Shown here: positions 57,254 to 64,000 of the stretch, one piece after another
Layout: every line of letters starts with the position of its first letter
Numbering within the stretch: the first letter of the stretch is position 1
Origin: DASZHJ01 sp963735465
GTDB lineage: Bacteria; Pseudomonadota; Alphaproteobacteria; ATCC43930; CGMCC-115725
Direction of reading: 5' to 3'
Assembly: GCA_963735465.1 (NCBI GenBank)
Contig: CAVTLA010000001.1
Location: 4,402,001-4,466,000 of the forward strand
DNA: 64,000 bases
Program-made: the position numbers and the translations under genes
Notes under the pieces: model-generated
What the model was told of the DNA's origin: nothing
The model's input: only the letters and a program-made list of their open reading frames with translations
Databases searched by the model: none

Positions 57254-57996
57254 GGCGTATAGCCGGGGATTCGCAGCGCGCGCTCCCAGCGCTCCATCAC
57301 CCAGACCAGGACGGCCACCAGCGCGATATAGATCGCGAGCAGCAGATACATCATCTCGCGGACGTTCATCACCTCCGACCAGATCTGCGAGGCGGCATAG
57401 AGCAGCTCCGGGACGCCGATGGCATAGGCGAGGGTCGTGGTCTTGACGAGGTTGACCAGGTTGTTGGTCAGCGCCGGCAGGCAGATCCGCAGGCCCAGGG
57501 GCGCCAGCACGTAGCGATAGATCTGCAGCCGGCTGTAGCCGAGGCCTTCGGCGGCCTCCACCATGATCGACGGCACCGCCTCGACGCCGGAGCGGAAGAT
57601 CTCGACGTTGAAGGCGCCGGCCAGCAGGCTGAAGGAGATCATCGCCCAGCCATAGCCGTCGATCAGCGGCGCCCGTGCCGACGCGCCGGGCGCCGAGGGC
57701 AGCAGGCTCCCCACCGCGAAATAGAAGAAGGCGAGCTGCACCAGGGGCGGCGTGTTGCGGAATGCCTGCACGTAGCCGCGCACGGCGTTCCGGGCGAGCC
57801 GCGACCGGGTGGAGAGCATCCAGGCGCCGAGGAGGCCCAGCAGGACGGAGAGGACGATGCAGGTCAGCGACAGCTCGACCGTCGTGCGCAGTCCCAGCAG
57901 GAGCCGCTGCCCGTCGAACGCGTCGGTGAACGGCGAGAAATTGAGGCCGTAGCGGTCGTTCAGCCAGCGGAAGATATCGGCGAGCGGGCCCTGCAT
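57250..57996 (-). CDS. Polar amino-acid ABC transporter permease
   Basis: A 248-residue HisM/HisQ-type permease with GYVQAFRNTPPLVQLAFFYFAVG and the coupling loop EIFRSGVEAVPSIMVEAAEGLGYSRLQIYR. It starts 9 bp after the binding-protein stop and overlaps the next permease (GTGA). Confidence 0.92.
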   Translation of the reverse strand: MQGPLADIFRWLNDRYGLNFSPFTDAFDGQRLLLGLRTTVELSLTCIVLSVLLGLLGAWMLSTRSRLARNAVRGYVQAFRNTPPLVQLAFFYFAVGSLLPSAPGASARAPLIDGYGWAMISFSLLAGAFNVEIFRSGVEAVPSIMVEAAEGLGYSRLQIYRYVLAPLGLRICLPALTNNLVNLVKTTTLAYAIGVPELLYAASQIWSEVMNVREMMYLLLAIYIALVAVLVWVMERWERALRIPGYTP

Positions 57997-58005
57997 CGGG
58001 CCTCC

Positions 58006-58827
58006 TCAGTTCATCGACAGCTTCTGCTTCATCTCCTGCAGGTAGGGGCTGGGCTTGATGCCCCACTTGGTCTCGAGGTCGATGATGTGCCCGCTCTTCA
58101 GCCACTCCCGGCTCATCTGGCTCAGCAGCTTGCCGAAGGGGCTGTCGAGGTCCTCGAGCCGCACGCCGAAGGCCCAGAGCTGCGGGTCCTCGGAGGGGAG
58201 CGGCATCTCGTAGCCGGCCCATTTCGGATCGCCGCCCGCAAGCGTGGATTCGATGAGCGTGTCGTCGAACAGGAAAGCGTCGCAGTTCCCCGCCGCCAGC
58301 GCATTCAGACCGTCGGGAACCGCGGGGAATACCACCATCTGCGGGGCGTAGAGCTGCTCGACGCGGCGGTTGTAATAGGCGCCCTGCACGGCGCAGACCT
58401 TGCGCCCCTTGAGGTCGGCCCAGCTTTTCAGCCCGACCGATTTCGGCGCCAGCACCGTGGTGGCGCCGGCGAAGTAGTTCGGCTCGATCATGCCGATGAC
58501 CTTGCGCCGATCGGGCGTGTCTCCCAGCGTGGCGATGATCAGGTCGATCCGGCCCTGCTTCAGGAACTCCATCCGGTTGACGGCGGTGACCGGCACCAGC
58601 TCGATCTTCACCCCGATCCGGTCCGCCACTTCCCGCGCCAGATCGATTTCCAGACCGACGATCTGCCCGGACGGATCGATGAAGCCCCAGGGCCGGTAAT
58701 CGTTCTTCACGCCGACCACCAGGGTGCCCTTCTGCTTCACGGCGGCGAGGGTGTCCTCCGCGTGGGATCGCGTCGCCCCAAGGCAGGCGGCGAGGACCAG
58801 CAAAGCGAGGGCGATCGGTCTTTTCAT
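58006..58827 (-). CDS. Polar amino-acid ABC transporter substrate-binding protein (family 3)
   Basis: A 273-residue SBP_bac_3 protein. The N-terminus reads either as a normal signal peptide ending near SHA (residue 23) or as a lipoprotein signal with lipobox LAAC (Cys15). The mature part has GTLVVGVKNDYRPWGFIDPSGQIVGLEIDLAREVADRIG and RIDLIIATLGDTPDRR. It heads the operon that continues into the flavoprotein pair, so its ligand is probably their substrate. Confidence 0.9.
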   Translation of the reverse strand: MKRPIALALLVLAACLGATRSHAEDTLAAVKQKGTLVVGVKNDYRPWGFIDPSGQIVGLEIDLAREVADRIGVKIELVPVTAVNRMEFLKQGRIDLIIATLGDTPDRRKVIGMIEPNYFAGATTVLAPKSVGLKSWADLKGRKVCAVQGAYYNRRVEQLYAPQMVVFPAVPDGLNALAAGNCDAFLFDDTLIESTLAGGDPKWAGYEMPLPSEDPQLWAFGVRLEDLDSPFGKLLSQMSREWLKSGHIIDLETKWGIKPSPYLQEMKQKLSMN

Positions 58828-58920
58828 CGTGCGTCTCCGAAACTGGGGGTAGCCCGGCGCGAGCGTTGCACGCGCGCGAGGGCCTAGGCAAGATGCGCCC
58901 CGCCCGTCGATGGAACTCTA

Positions 58921-59689
58921 TTAGATGGGGAGTGTCGGGCTCGGCTCGTCCGAGCGCACCGACAGGACCGCGCCCAGGAAAGCGTCGAGCTCGGCGGTCC
59001 GTGGCCGCGCGAACAACGTCTCGGGCGGCCCCTTCTCCCAGACGCGGCCCTGGTGCATGAACACCAGCGTATCGGCGGCGCGGCGGGCGAAGCCCATCTC
59101 GTGGGTGACCAGCACCATCGTCATGCCGTCGGCGGCGAGCTTCTCCAGCACGCGGACGACCTCGCCGATCAGCTCCGGATCGAGGGCCGACGTGATCTCG
59201 TCGAAGAGGATGAGGCGCGGCTGCATGGCCAGCGCGCGGGCGATCGCGACGCGCTGCTGCTGCCCGCCGGAGAGCTGCATCGGGGACGCCGATATCTTGT
59301 CCTCGAGATCGACCTGGCGCAGCACCGCACGGGCGAGGCTCGCGCGCCTCCGACAGCGCCATTCCCTTGCCGGCGGTCGGGCCCAGGGTGATGTTGCGCT
59401 CGACCGAGAGATGCGGGAACAGATTGTAGCTCTGGAAGACGATGCCGATCTCCCGGCGCAGCGCCCGGAGGCCGGCGCGGGACCGCGCCACCGATCGGCC
59501 GTCGAAACGGATCTCGCCGCTGTCGGGTATCTCGAGGCCGTTGATGCAGCGCAGGAGCGTGCTCTTGCCCGATCCGCTGCGCCCGATGATCGCGACCACC
59601 TCGCCCGGCTCGATATCGAGGGAGACGTCGGCGAGGGCAATGTGGGCGCCGAAGCGCTTAGAGATGCCGCTTAATGCCAAGACCGGCAT
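58921..59689 (-). pseudogene. Polar amino-acid ABC transporter ATP-binding protein, one +1 frameshift
   Basis: About 255 residues when one extra base near 59344 is removed (restores MALSEAASLARAVLRQVDL). Walker A is GRSGSGKST at 36-44, the signature LSGGQQQR, Walker B LILFDEITSALD and the switch LVTHEMGFARRAAD. The 5' end overlaps the permease gene by 32 bp. It is the last gene of the second polar amino-acid importer. Confidence 0.8.
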
Positions 59690-60329
59690 CGATACGCCTC
59701 TCGAGATATTGGCTGAGGAGGGAGAGCGGCCAGCACATCAGAAAGTAGAGGGCGGCGACCACGGGATAGACGATCATCGGCTTGAACGTGACGTTCACGA
59801 TGAGCTGCCCCGCCCGCGTCAGCTCCACGAAGCCGATGATGGCGGCAATGGACGTTCCCTTGATGAGCTGCACCAGGAAGCCCACCGTCGGCGGGATCGA
59901 GATCCGCATCGCCTGGGGCAGGATCACGAACCAGAGCTGCTGGACGTAGCCGAGGGAGATGCATTCCGCGGCTTCCCATTGCGTGCGCGGAATCGCCTGG
60001 ATCGAGCCGCGCCAGATCTCGCCGAGAAACGCCCCGGAATAGCAGGTGAAGGCGATCGTCACCGCGGGCCAGGCGTCCATCTGGATGTTGAACAGCACCG
60101 CCAGCCCGTAATAGCAGAGGAAGAGCTGCATCAGCACCGGCGTGCCCTGGAAGATCTGGATATAGGCGATGCTGATCCAGCGCAGGGGTGCGATCGGAAC
60201 CGTGCGCAAGACGGCGATCAGCAGTCCCAGCACGCCGCCGCCCACGAACGCGATCGCCGAGAGCAGCAGCGTCCAGCGGATCGCGGCAAAGATGAAGAGG
60301 AACTCCGCGGTGGCGAAATCGCGGCTCAT
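59658..60329 (-). CDS. Polar amino-acid ABC transporter permease
   Basis: A 223-residue permease. The segment IAYIQIFQGTPVLMQLFLCYYGLAV and the coupling loop EIWRGSIQAIPRTQWEAAECISLGYVQQLW are diagnostic of the His/Glu/Gln family. It starts 10 bp after the other permease. Confidence 0.92.
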   Translation of the reverse strand: MSRDFATAEFLFIFAAIRWTLLLSAIAFVGGGVLGLLIAVLRTVPIAPLRWISIAYIQIFQGTPVLMQLFLCYYGLAVLFNIQMDAWPAVTIAFTCYSGAFLGEIWRGSIQAIPRTQWEAAECISLGYVQQLWFVILPQAMRISIPPTVGFLVQLIKGTSIAAIIGFVELTRAGQLIVNVTFKPMIVYPVVAALYFLMCWPLSLLSQYLERRIDAGLGIKRHL

Positions 60330-60339
60330 GGCGGCGGCC

Positions 60340-61011
60340 TCACCGTGCGCGATCGCGGACGAAGGCGGCCCAGTAGACGCCGCCCCAGAGCGCGCGGAAC
60401 CCCAGGGCCATCGCGAGATAGAGGCCGGTCGCGACGAAGTAGAACTCGAAGGATCGGAAGGTCGTCGACTGCAGCGTGTTGGTGATGGCGGTGAGCTCCA
60501 CCGCCGAGATGGCGGAGACCACGCTCGAGCCCAGCATCAGCAGGACGAACTGGCTGGCAAGCGCGGGGAATACCGTCTTCAGAGCCGGGAAGATCACCAC
60601 GAACCGGAAGGTCTGCAGGCGCGACAGGCCCAGCGCCTTCGCCGCCTCGATCTGTCCTTGCGGAACCGCCTCGATGCCGGCGCGCAGAATCTCGATGCCG
60701 TAGGCGCCGAAATTGACGACCATCGCGAGCAGCGCCGCCTGATTGGCCTCCATCCGCAGGCCCAGGGCCGGCAGCGAGAAGTAGATCAGGAAGATCTGCA
60801 CCAGGAACGGCGTGTTGCGGATCACCTCGATATAGGCGGCGATCAGCCAGCGGATCGGCATCGGACCCGCCGCCCGCGCATAGGTGAAGACCACCGCCAC
60901 CGCGAGCCCGATCACCATCGCCATCGCGGAGAGGCGAATGGTGAGCCAGGCCCCCTCGGCGAGCTCGGGCCAGTGGTCCCAGACCACGTTGAAGTGGAAG
61001 GAATAGTTCAC
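60340..61011 (-). CDS. Polar amino-acid ABC transporter permease
   Basis: A 223-residue permease. AAYIEVIRNTPFLVQIFLIYFSLPALG and EILRAGIEAVPQGQIEAAKALGLSRLQTFR are the family motifs. It follows the two binding-protein genes and forms a heterodimeric channel with the next permease. Confidence 0.92.
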   Translation of the reverse strand: MNYSFHFNVVWDHWPELAEGAWLTIRLSAMAMVIGLAVAVVFTYARAAGPMPIRWLIAAYIEVIRNTPFLVQIFLIYFSLPALGLRMEANQAALLAMVVNFGAYGIEILRAGIEAVPQGQIEAAKALGLSRLQTFRFVVIFPALKTVFPALASQFVLLMLGSSVVSAISAVELTAITNTLQSTTFRSFEFYFVATGLYLAMALGFRALWGGVYWAAFVRDRAR

Positions 61012-61064
61012 GCGTCCCCGAGGCGGTGGTGGGTGGCGAATTCAGGCATCGACGGCGGTCCGGC

Positions 61065-61871
61065 CTAGAACACCGGCAGTGCCGGCAGATCGACCTCGGT
61101 GTATTTCTTGTAGATGCCGGCGAGGACGCCGTTCTGGGTGTTGATGAAGACCCAGGTATTGATCCACTGCAGCAGCTCCAGATCCCCCGGACGCACGGCC
61201 GCGGCGTAGTAGGCCGTCGTCACCGTGAGCTTGTTCTCCAGCTTCTTGTCGGGGTTGCGGTCGGCGACCGACTTCGCCGCGAAGGCGGACATGCCGGCGG
61301 CGTCCACCTGGCCCGAGAGCAGGGCCTGGATCGTGGCGGCGATATCGTCGAAGAAGACGATGTTGGTCCCCTGACCGGCCGCCTTCGGCACCGTCGCTTC
61401 CTCCAGCGTCGCGCGGGTGATGCCGACTTTCTTGCCGACGAGATCAGCCATCGACTTGATGGCGGTACCCTGGGGCGCCGTGATGACGATCGAGAGCGCG
61501 CCGTGCGGATTGGCGAACGCCACGGTCTTGGCCCGCTCGAGCGTGATCGAGAGCGAGGAGATCGCGACATCGGCGCGTCCGGCGAGGAGAGCGGGGATGC
61601 GGTTCGGCGCGGTCACCTGCACCAGCTCCAGCTCGACGCCGAGATCCTTCGCCATCTGGCGCGCCGTCGCGATCTCGGAGCCGTCGGGCTTGTTGTCCTT
61701 GTCGAGAATGCCGAAGGGCGGCGAGGTCACCTCGGCGGTGATGCGGATCTTCTTCTCCTTGAGGATCCGGTCCAGCGTGCTTTCCGCATGGGCGGCCTGG
61801 GCGACCAGCAGCAGCGGCAGCAGGACGAGCAAGGCCAGGCGGGCGATCTTGAATGACGGTCTCACGGGCAT
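61065..61871 (-). CDS. Polar amino-acid ABC transporter substrate-binding protein (family 3), paralogue A
   Basis: A 268-residue SBP_bac_3 protein with signal peptide ending near Ala29 (VAQAAHA). The mature part begins ESTLDRILKEKKIRITAEV and includes ELVQVTAPNRIPALLAGRADVAISSLSIT. It is closely related to the protein encoded immediately upstream, which points to a tandem duplication. GGAGG lies only 2 nt from the ATG at 61871 but 8 nt from an in-frame GTG two codons later, so GTG 61865 may be the real start. Confidence 0.9.
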   Translation of the reverse strand: MPVRPSFKIARLALLVLLPLLLVAQAAHAESTLDRILKEKKIRITAEVTSPPFGILDKDNKPDGSEIATARQMAKDLGVELELVQVTAPNRIPALLAGRADVAISSLSITLERAKTVAFANPHGALSIVITAPQGTAIKSMADLVGKKVGITRATLEEATVPKAAGQGTNIVFFDDIAATIQALLSGQVDAAGMSAFAAKSVADRNPDKKLENKLTVTTAYYAAAVRPGDLELLQWINTWVFINTQNGVLAGIYKKYTEVDLPALPVF

Positions 61872-61903
61872 TTCCTCCTTGGATATCTTTTTGATTGTCG
61901 GGC

Positions 61904-62704
61904 TCAGAGTGTCGGCAGCGGCGGCAGGTCGAGACCGGTGTACTTCTTGTAGATGTCGGCGAGCACGCCGTTGCCCTTGTTGATGAAGACCCAGGTGTTG
62001 ATCCACTTCAGCAGCTCGAAATCCCCCGGCCGCACCACCGGCCCGTAATAGGCGGTGGTGACCAGCAGCTTGTTCTCGATCTTCTTGTCGGGATTGCCGT
62101 CGATGACCGCCTTGGCGGCGAAGCCGGACATGCTGATCGCGTCGACCTGGCCCGACGTCAGCGCCTGGATGGTGGCGGCGATCTCGTCGAACCAGACGAT
62201 GTTGGTGCCCGCCGGCGCCATCTTGGGAACGGTCGCCTCCTCGAGGGTGGCCCGGGTGATGCCGATGCGCTTTCCCACCAGATCCGCCGGCGTCTTTATG
62301 GTCACGCTCTGCGGCCCGAAGATGACGATGGTCAGCGCGCCGGTGGGGTTGGCGTACATCACCGCCTTGGCGCGATCGAGCGTCACCGAGATCGAGGAGA
62401 GTGTCACGTCGGCGCGGCCGGCGAGCAGGGAGGGGATGCGGCCGGTGGCGGGCACCTGCACCAGCTCCAGCTCGACGCCGAGATCCTTCGCGAGCTGCTT
62501 GGCGGTGGCGACCTCGGAGCCGTCGGGCTGGCCGCTCTTGTCGAGGACGCCGAAGGGCGGCGAGGCCACGTCGCAGGCGATGCGGATCTTCTTCTCGCGC
62601 AGGATGCGATCGAGCGTGCTCTCCGCCTGGGCGGGATGGGCGATCGTCACTATGGGCGCGATCGCCAGCATCGCGATCGCGATCAGTCCCAGAACTCGTC
62701 TCAT
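61904..62704 (-). CDS. Polar amino-acid ABC transporter substrate-binding protein (family 3), paralogue B
   Basis: A 266-residue family-3 binding protein with signal peptide ending near Ala27 (AHPAQA). The mature start ESTLDRILREKKIRIACDV and the C-terminal NTWVFINKGNGVLADIYKKYT match paralogue A almost residue for residue, while the ligand-site region differs (PATGRIPSLLAGRADVTLSSIS). Two binding proteins feeding one transporter would widen substrate range. It is 32 bp from paralogue A. Confidence 0.9.
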   Translation of the reverse strand: MRRVLGLIAIAMLAIAPIVTIAHPAQAESTLDRILREKKIRIACDVASPPFGVLDKSGQPDGSEVATAKQLAKDLGVELELVQVPATGRIPSLLAGRADVTLSSISVTLDRAKAVMYANPTGALTIVIFGPQSVTIKTPADLVGKRIGITRATLEEATVPKMAPAGTNIVWFDEIAATIQALTSGQVDAISMSGFAAKAVIDGNPDKKIENKLLVTTAYYGPVVRPGDFELLKWINTWVFINKGNGVLADIYKKYTGLDLPPLPTL

Positions 62705-62740
62705 GGTGTTTCCCCCTTCTGTTCGTTGTTCGTAGCGGCG

Positions 62741-63538
62741 TCAGGTCTTGGTCTTGCCGGCGTCCCGCAGCGTGGCGATGCCGCTGGCGAGCGCGCCCTG
62801 CAGCAGGCTGATGTCGGTCCCGTAGCCGAGGCAGCGGAATCCGCGCGCGAGCCACGCGCGGGCGGCGCCGGTGTCGGTCACCAGGAAGCCCGGCGCCTTG
62901 CCGTGGCGCGTGCAGGCCTCCACCAGCTTCGCGACCGCGGCCAGGAAATCCGGATGATCGAACTGTCCGGTGATGCCCATGGAATTCGAGAGGTCGTAGT
63001 GGCCGAGCCAGATCACGTCGATGCCCGGCACCGCGGCGATGGCGTCGACATTGGCGATTCCCTTTGCGGTCTCCACCAGGGCGATGGTGAGGGTGCGGGC
63101 GTTGGCCTCCGCCATCTTCCGCACGACGTCGCCGCCGGTGTATTCGTCATGGGCCATGTTGAAGGCGAGGCCGCGCACGCCCTCCGGCCGATAGCGGCAC
63201 CAGGCGGCGAGGCTTTCCGCCTGCTCGCGCGTCTCCATCATCGGCACCATGATGCCCATGGCGCCCGCGTCCAGCACCGTCGCCACCAGGTGATAGTGGC
63301 AGCCGGGCACGCGCACCATCGGCACGATGCCGGCGCCGTGGGAGGCCGCGATCTGCCCCTTGATGGTCTCGATGCCGATGCCGCTGTGCTCCATGTCCAG
63401 CAGCACGAAATCGGCGCCGGCATGGGCGAGCACGGCGGGAAGGCCCGGCGTAAAGAACTCGAAGGCCATGGTTCCGAAAGCGGTGCCGCCCGCGCGCAGG
63501 GTGTCGCGGACGGGATTGGGTCGCATCAGCGCGGTCAT
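62741..63538 (-). CDS. HpcH/HpaI aldolase/citrate lyase family protein
   Basis: A 265-residue class II pyruvate-type aldolase. FVLLDMEHSGIGIETIKGQIA (acidic metal/enolate site), VPMVRVPGCHYHLVATVLDAGAMGIMVPMMET and VETAKGIANVDAIAAVPGIDVIWLGHYDLSNSMG are diagnostic. Family members cleave 2-keto-4-hydroxy acids to pyruvate (or glyoxylate) and an aldehyde. It starts inside the stop of the LDH2-type gene (ATGA) and precedes the importer genes, so the unit couples uptake with catabolism. Confidence 0.88.
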   Translation of the reverse strand: MTALMRPNPVRDTLRAGGTAFGTMAFEFFTPGLPAVLAHAGADFVLLDMEHSGIGIETIKGQIAASHGAGIVPMVRVPGCHYHLVATVLDAGAMGIMVPMMETREQAESLAAWCRYRPEGVRGLAFNMAHDEYTGGDVVRKMAEANARTLTIALVETAKGIANVDAIAAVPGIDVIWLGHYDLSNSMGITGQFDHPDFLAAVAKLVEACTRHGKAPGFLVTDTGAARAWLARGFRCLGYGTDISLLQGALASGIATLRDAGKTKT

Positions 63539-64000
63539 GGATGGGCTCCGAAGTCGGGGGCGGCGACGCCGAACCGCGCGCCGGCGGCGGCGATCTGGCG
63601 CAGGGTCTCGGGGTCGAGGGGAATGCCGTTCCGCTCCCGCTCGGCGCGGCTGCGCCGCTCCACCTCGCCGGGCAGCAGCACCTCGCCGTCGGCCGCGATC
63701 GGCGGCGATGCCTTGACCCAGGCGATGAGGCGATCGATGTCCGCCGCGAAGGCCTCGCGGCCGGCGAAGGAGGCGGGATCGAAGGCGAGGGTCAGCATGT
63801 TGTTGACGAGGCGCCTGGCGCTGGGCTGGCCGGGGTGGCTGCTGCCGCCGCCGGTGAGCGCGCCCGCCAGCACCTCGCAGAAGAACGAGAGGCCGGAGCC
63901 CTTGTGTCCGCCGAAGGGAAGTATGGCGCCGGGAGGGTCGGCGTAGAACGCCCGCGGGTCGGTGGTGGGCCGTCCCGCGCCGTCGAGAATGGTGCCGGCG
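63535..64000 (-). CDS. Malate/L-lactate/ureidoglycolate dehydrogenase family protein (LDH2; partial, 5' end outside window)
   Basis: The C-terminal 154 residues of an NAD(P)-dependent LDH2/MDH2-type dehydrogenase. The frame is open to the right edge. Family segments are AGTILDGAGRPTTDPRAFY, GAILPFGGHKGSGLSFFCEVLAGALTG and PGEVERRSRAERERNGIPLD. It reduces 2-keto acids or oxidises 2-hydroxy acids. It is coupled to the aldolase gene, suggesting that they act on consecutive steps. Confidence 0.85.
   Translation of the reverse strand, partial: AGTILDGAGRPTTDPRAFYADPPGAILPFGGHKGSGLSFFCEVLAGALTGGGSSHPGQPSARRLVNNMLTLAFDPASFAGREAFAADIDRLIAWVKASPPIAADGEVLLPGEVERRSRAERERNGIPLDPETLRQIAAAGARFGVAAPDFGAHP

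Overview
The window reads as chromosome from a very GC-rich alphaproteobacterium with a catabolic lifestyle (Rhizobiales/Rhodospirillales type). This rests on strongly GC-biased third codon positions, ATGA/GTGA-coupled operons, glnT/glxBCD gene content, many ABC importers and an alphaproteobacterial-type tRNA-Gly(GCC) fragment. No transposase, integrase, CRISPR array or rRNA was seen. The window is almost entirely uptake systems, their enzymes and their regulators.

Layout. 1-2963: an FMN-dependent NtaA/DszA-type monooxygenase (cut by the window edge) divergent from a PucR-type regulator. 3487-14003: an AraC regulator, then a three-subunit molybdenum hydroxylase, an acyl-CoA ligase, a crotonase, a UbiD decarboxylase and an MFS transporter. 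The order of the six enzyme genes matches furoate/furandicarboxylate (hmfABCDE + hmfF) degradation. 14179-20545: a haloalkane dehalogenase, a 3' fragment of tRNA-Gly, a conserved hypothetical, a luciferase-like oxidoreductase, a DUF3445 haem-dependent N-demethylase homologue, a YghU-type GST, a DMSP-lyase-family cupin and MsrA. 20659-26770: a glxBCD-glnT (N-methylglutamate-synthase-like) operon with a phosphotriesterase-family hydrolase and a divergent XRE-cupin regulator. 26880-36239: an IclR regulator, hydantoinase/oxoprolinase subunits HyuA and HyuB, a complete branched-chain-type importer (SBP, LivF, LivM, LivG, LivH) and a cupin. 36241-41704: an acyl-CoA synthetase, an orphan peptide-type SBP, MmgE/PrpD and a LysR regulator.

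41780-45702: a plus-strand set of two DAO-type flavoproteins, a [2Fe-2S] protein and an HcnB-like flavoprotein. 45722-50548: an OpuB/OpuC-type betaine/choline importer with a second MmgE/PrpD gene. 50766-51791: a GlxA/GbdR-type regulator. 51801-58827: homocysteine methyltransferase, an opine-oxidase-like flavoprotein pair and a polar amino-acid importer in one minus-strand series. 58921-64000: a second polar amino-acid importer with two paralogous binding proteins, an HpcH/HpaI aldolase and an LDH2-type dehydrogenase (cut by the right edge).

Recurring theme: methylated or N-substituted amino compounds and osmolytes, with opine-oxidase-like enzymes, betaine uptake, methyl transfer, N-demethylation and N-methylglutamate synthesis. 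Substrates are inferred from family and context only. Nine genes carry reading-frame breaks, 19 in all. Thirteen of these lie in 3.9 kb (27.2-31.1 kb) in genes whose protein sequence is otherwise well preserved, which points to consensus errors at least as much as to gene decay.
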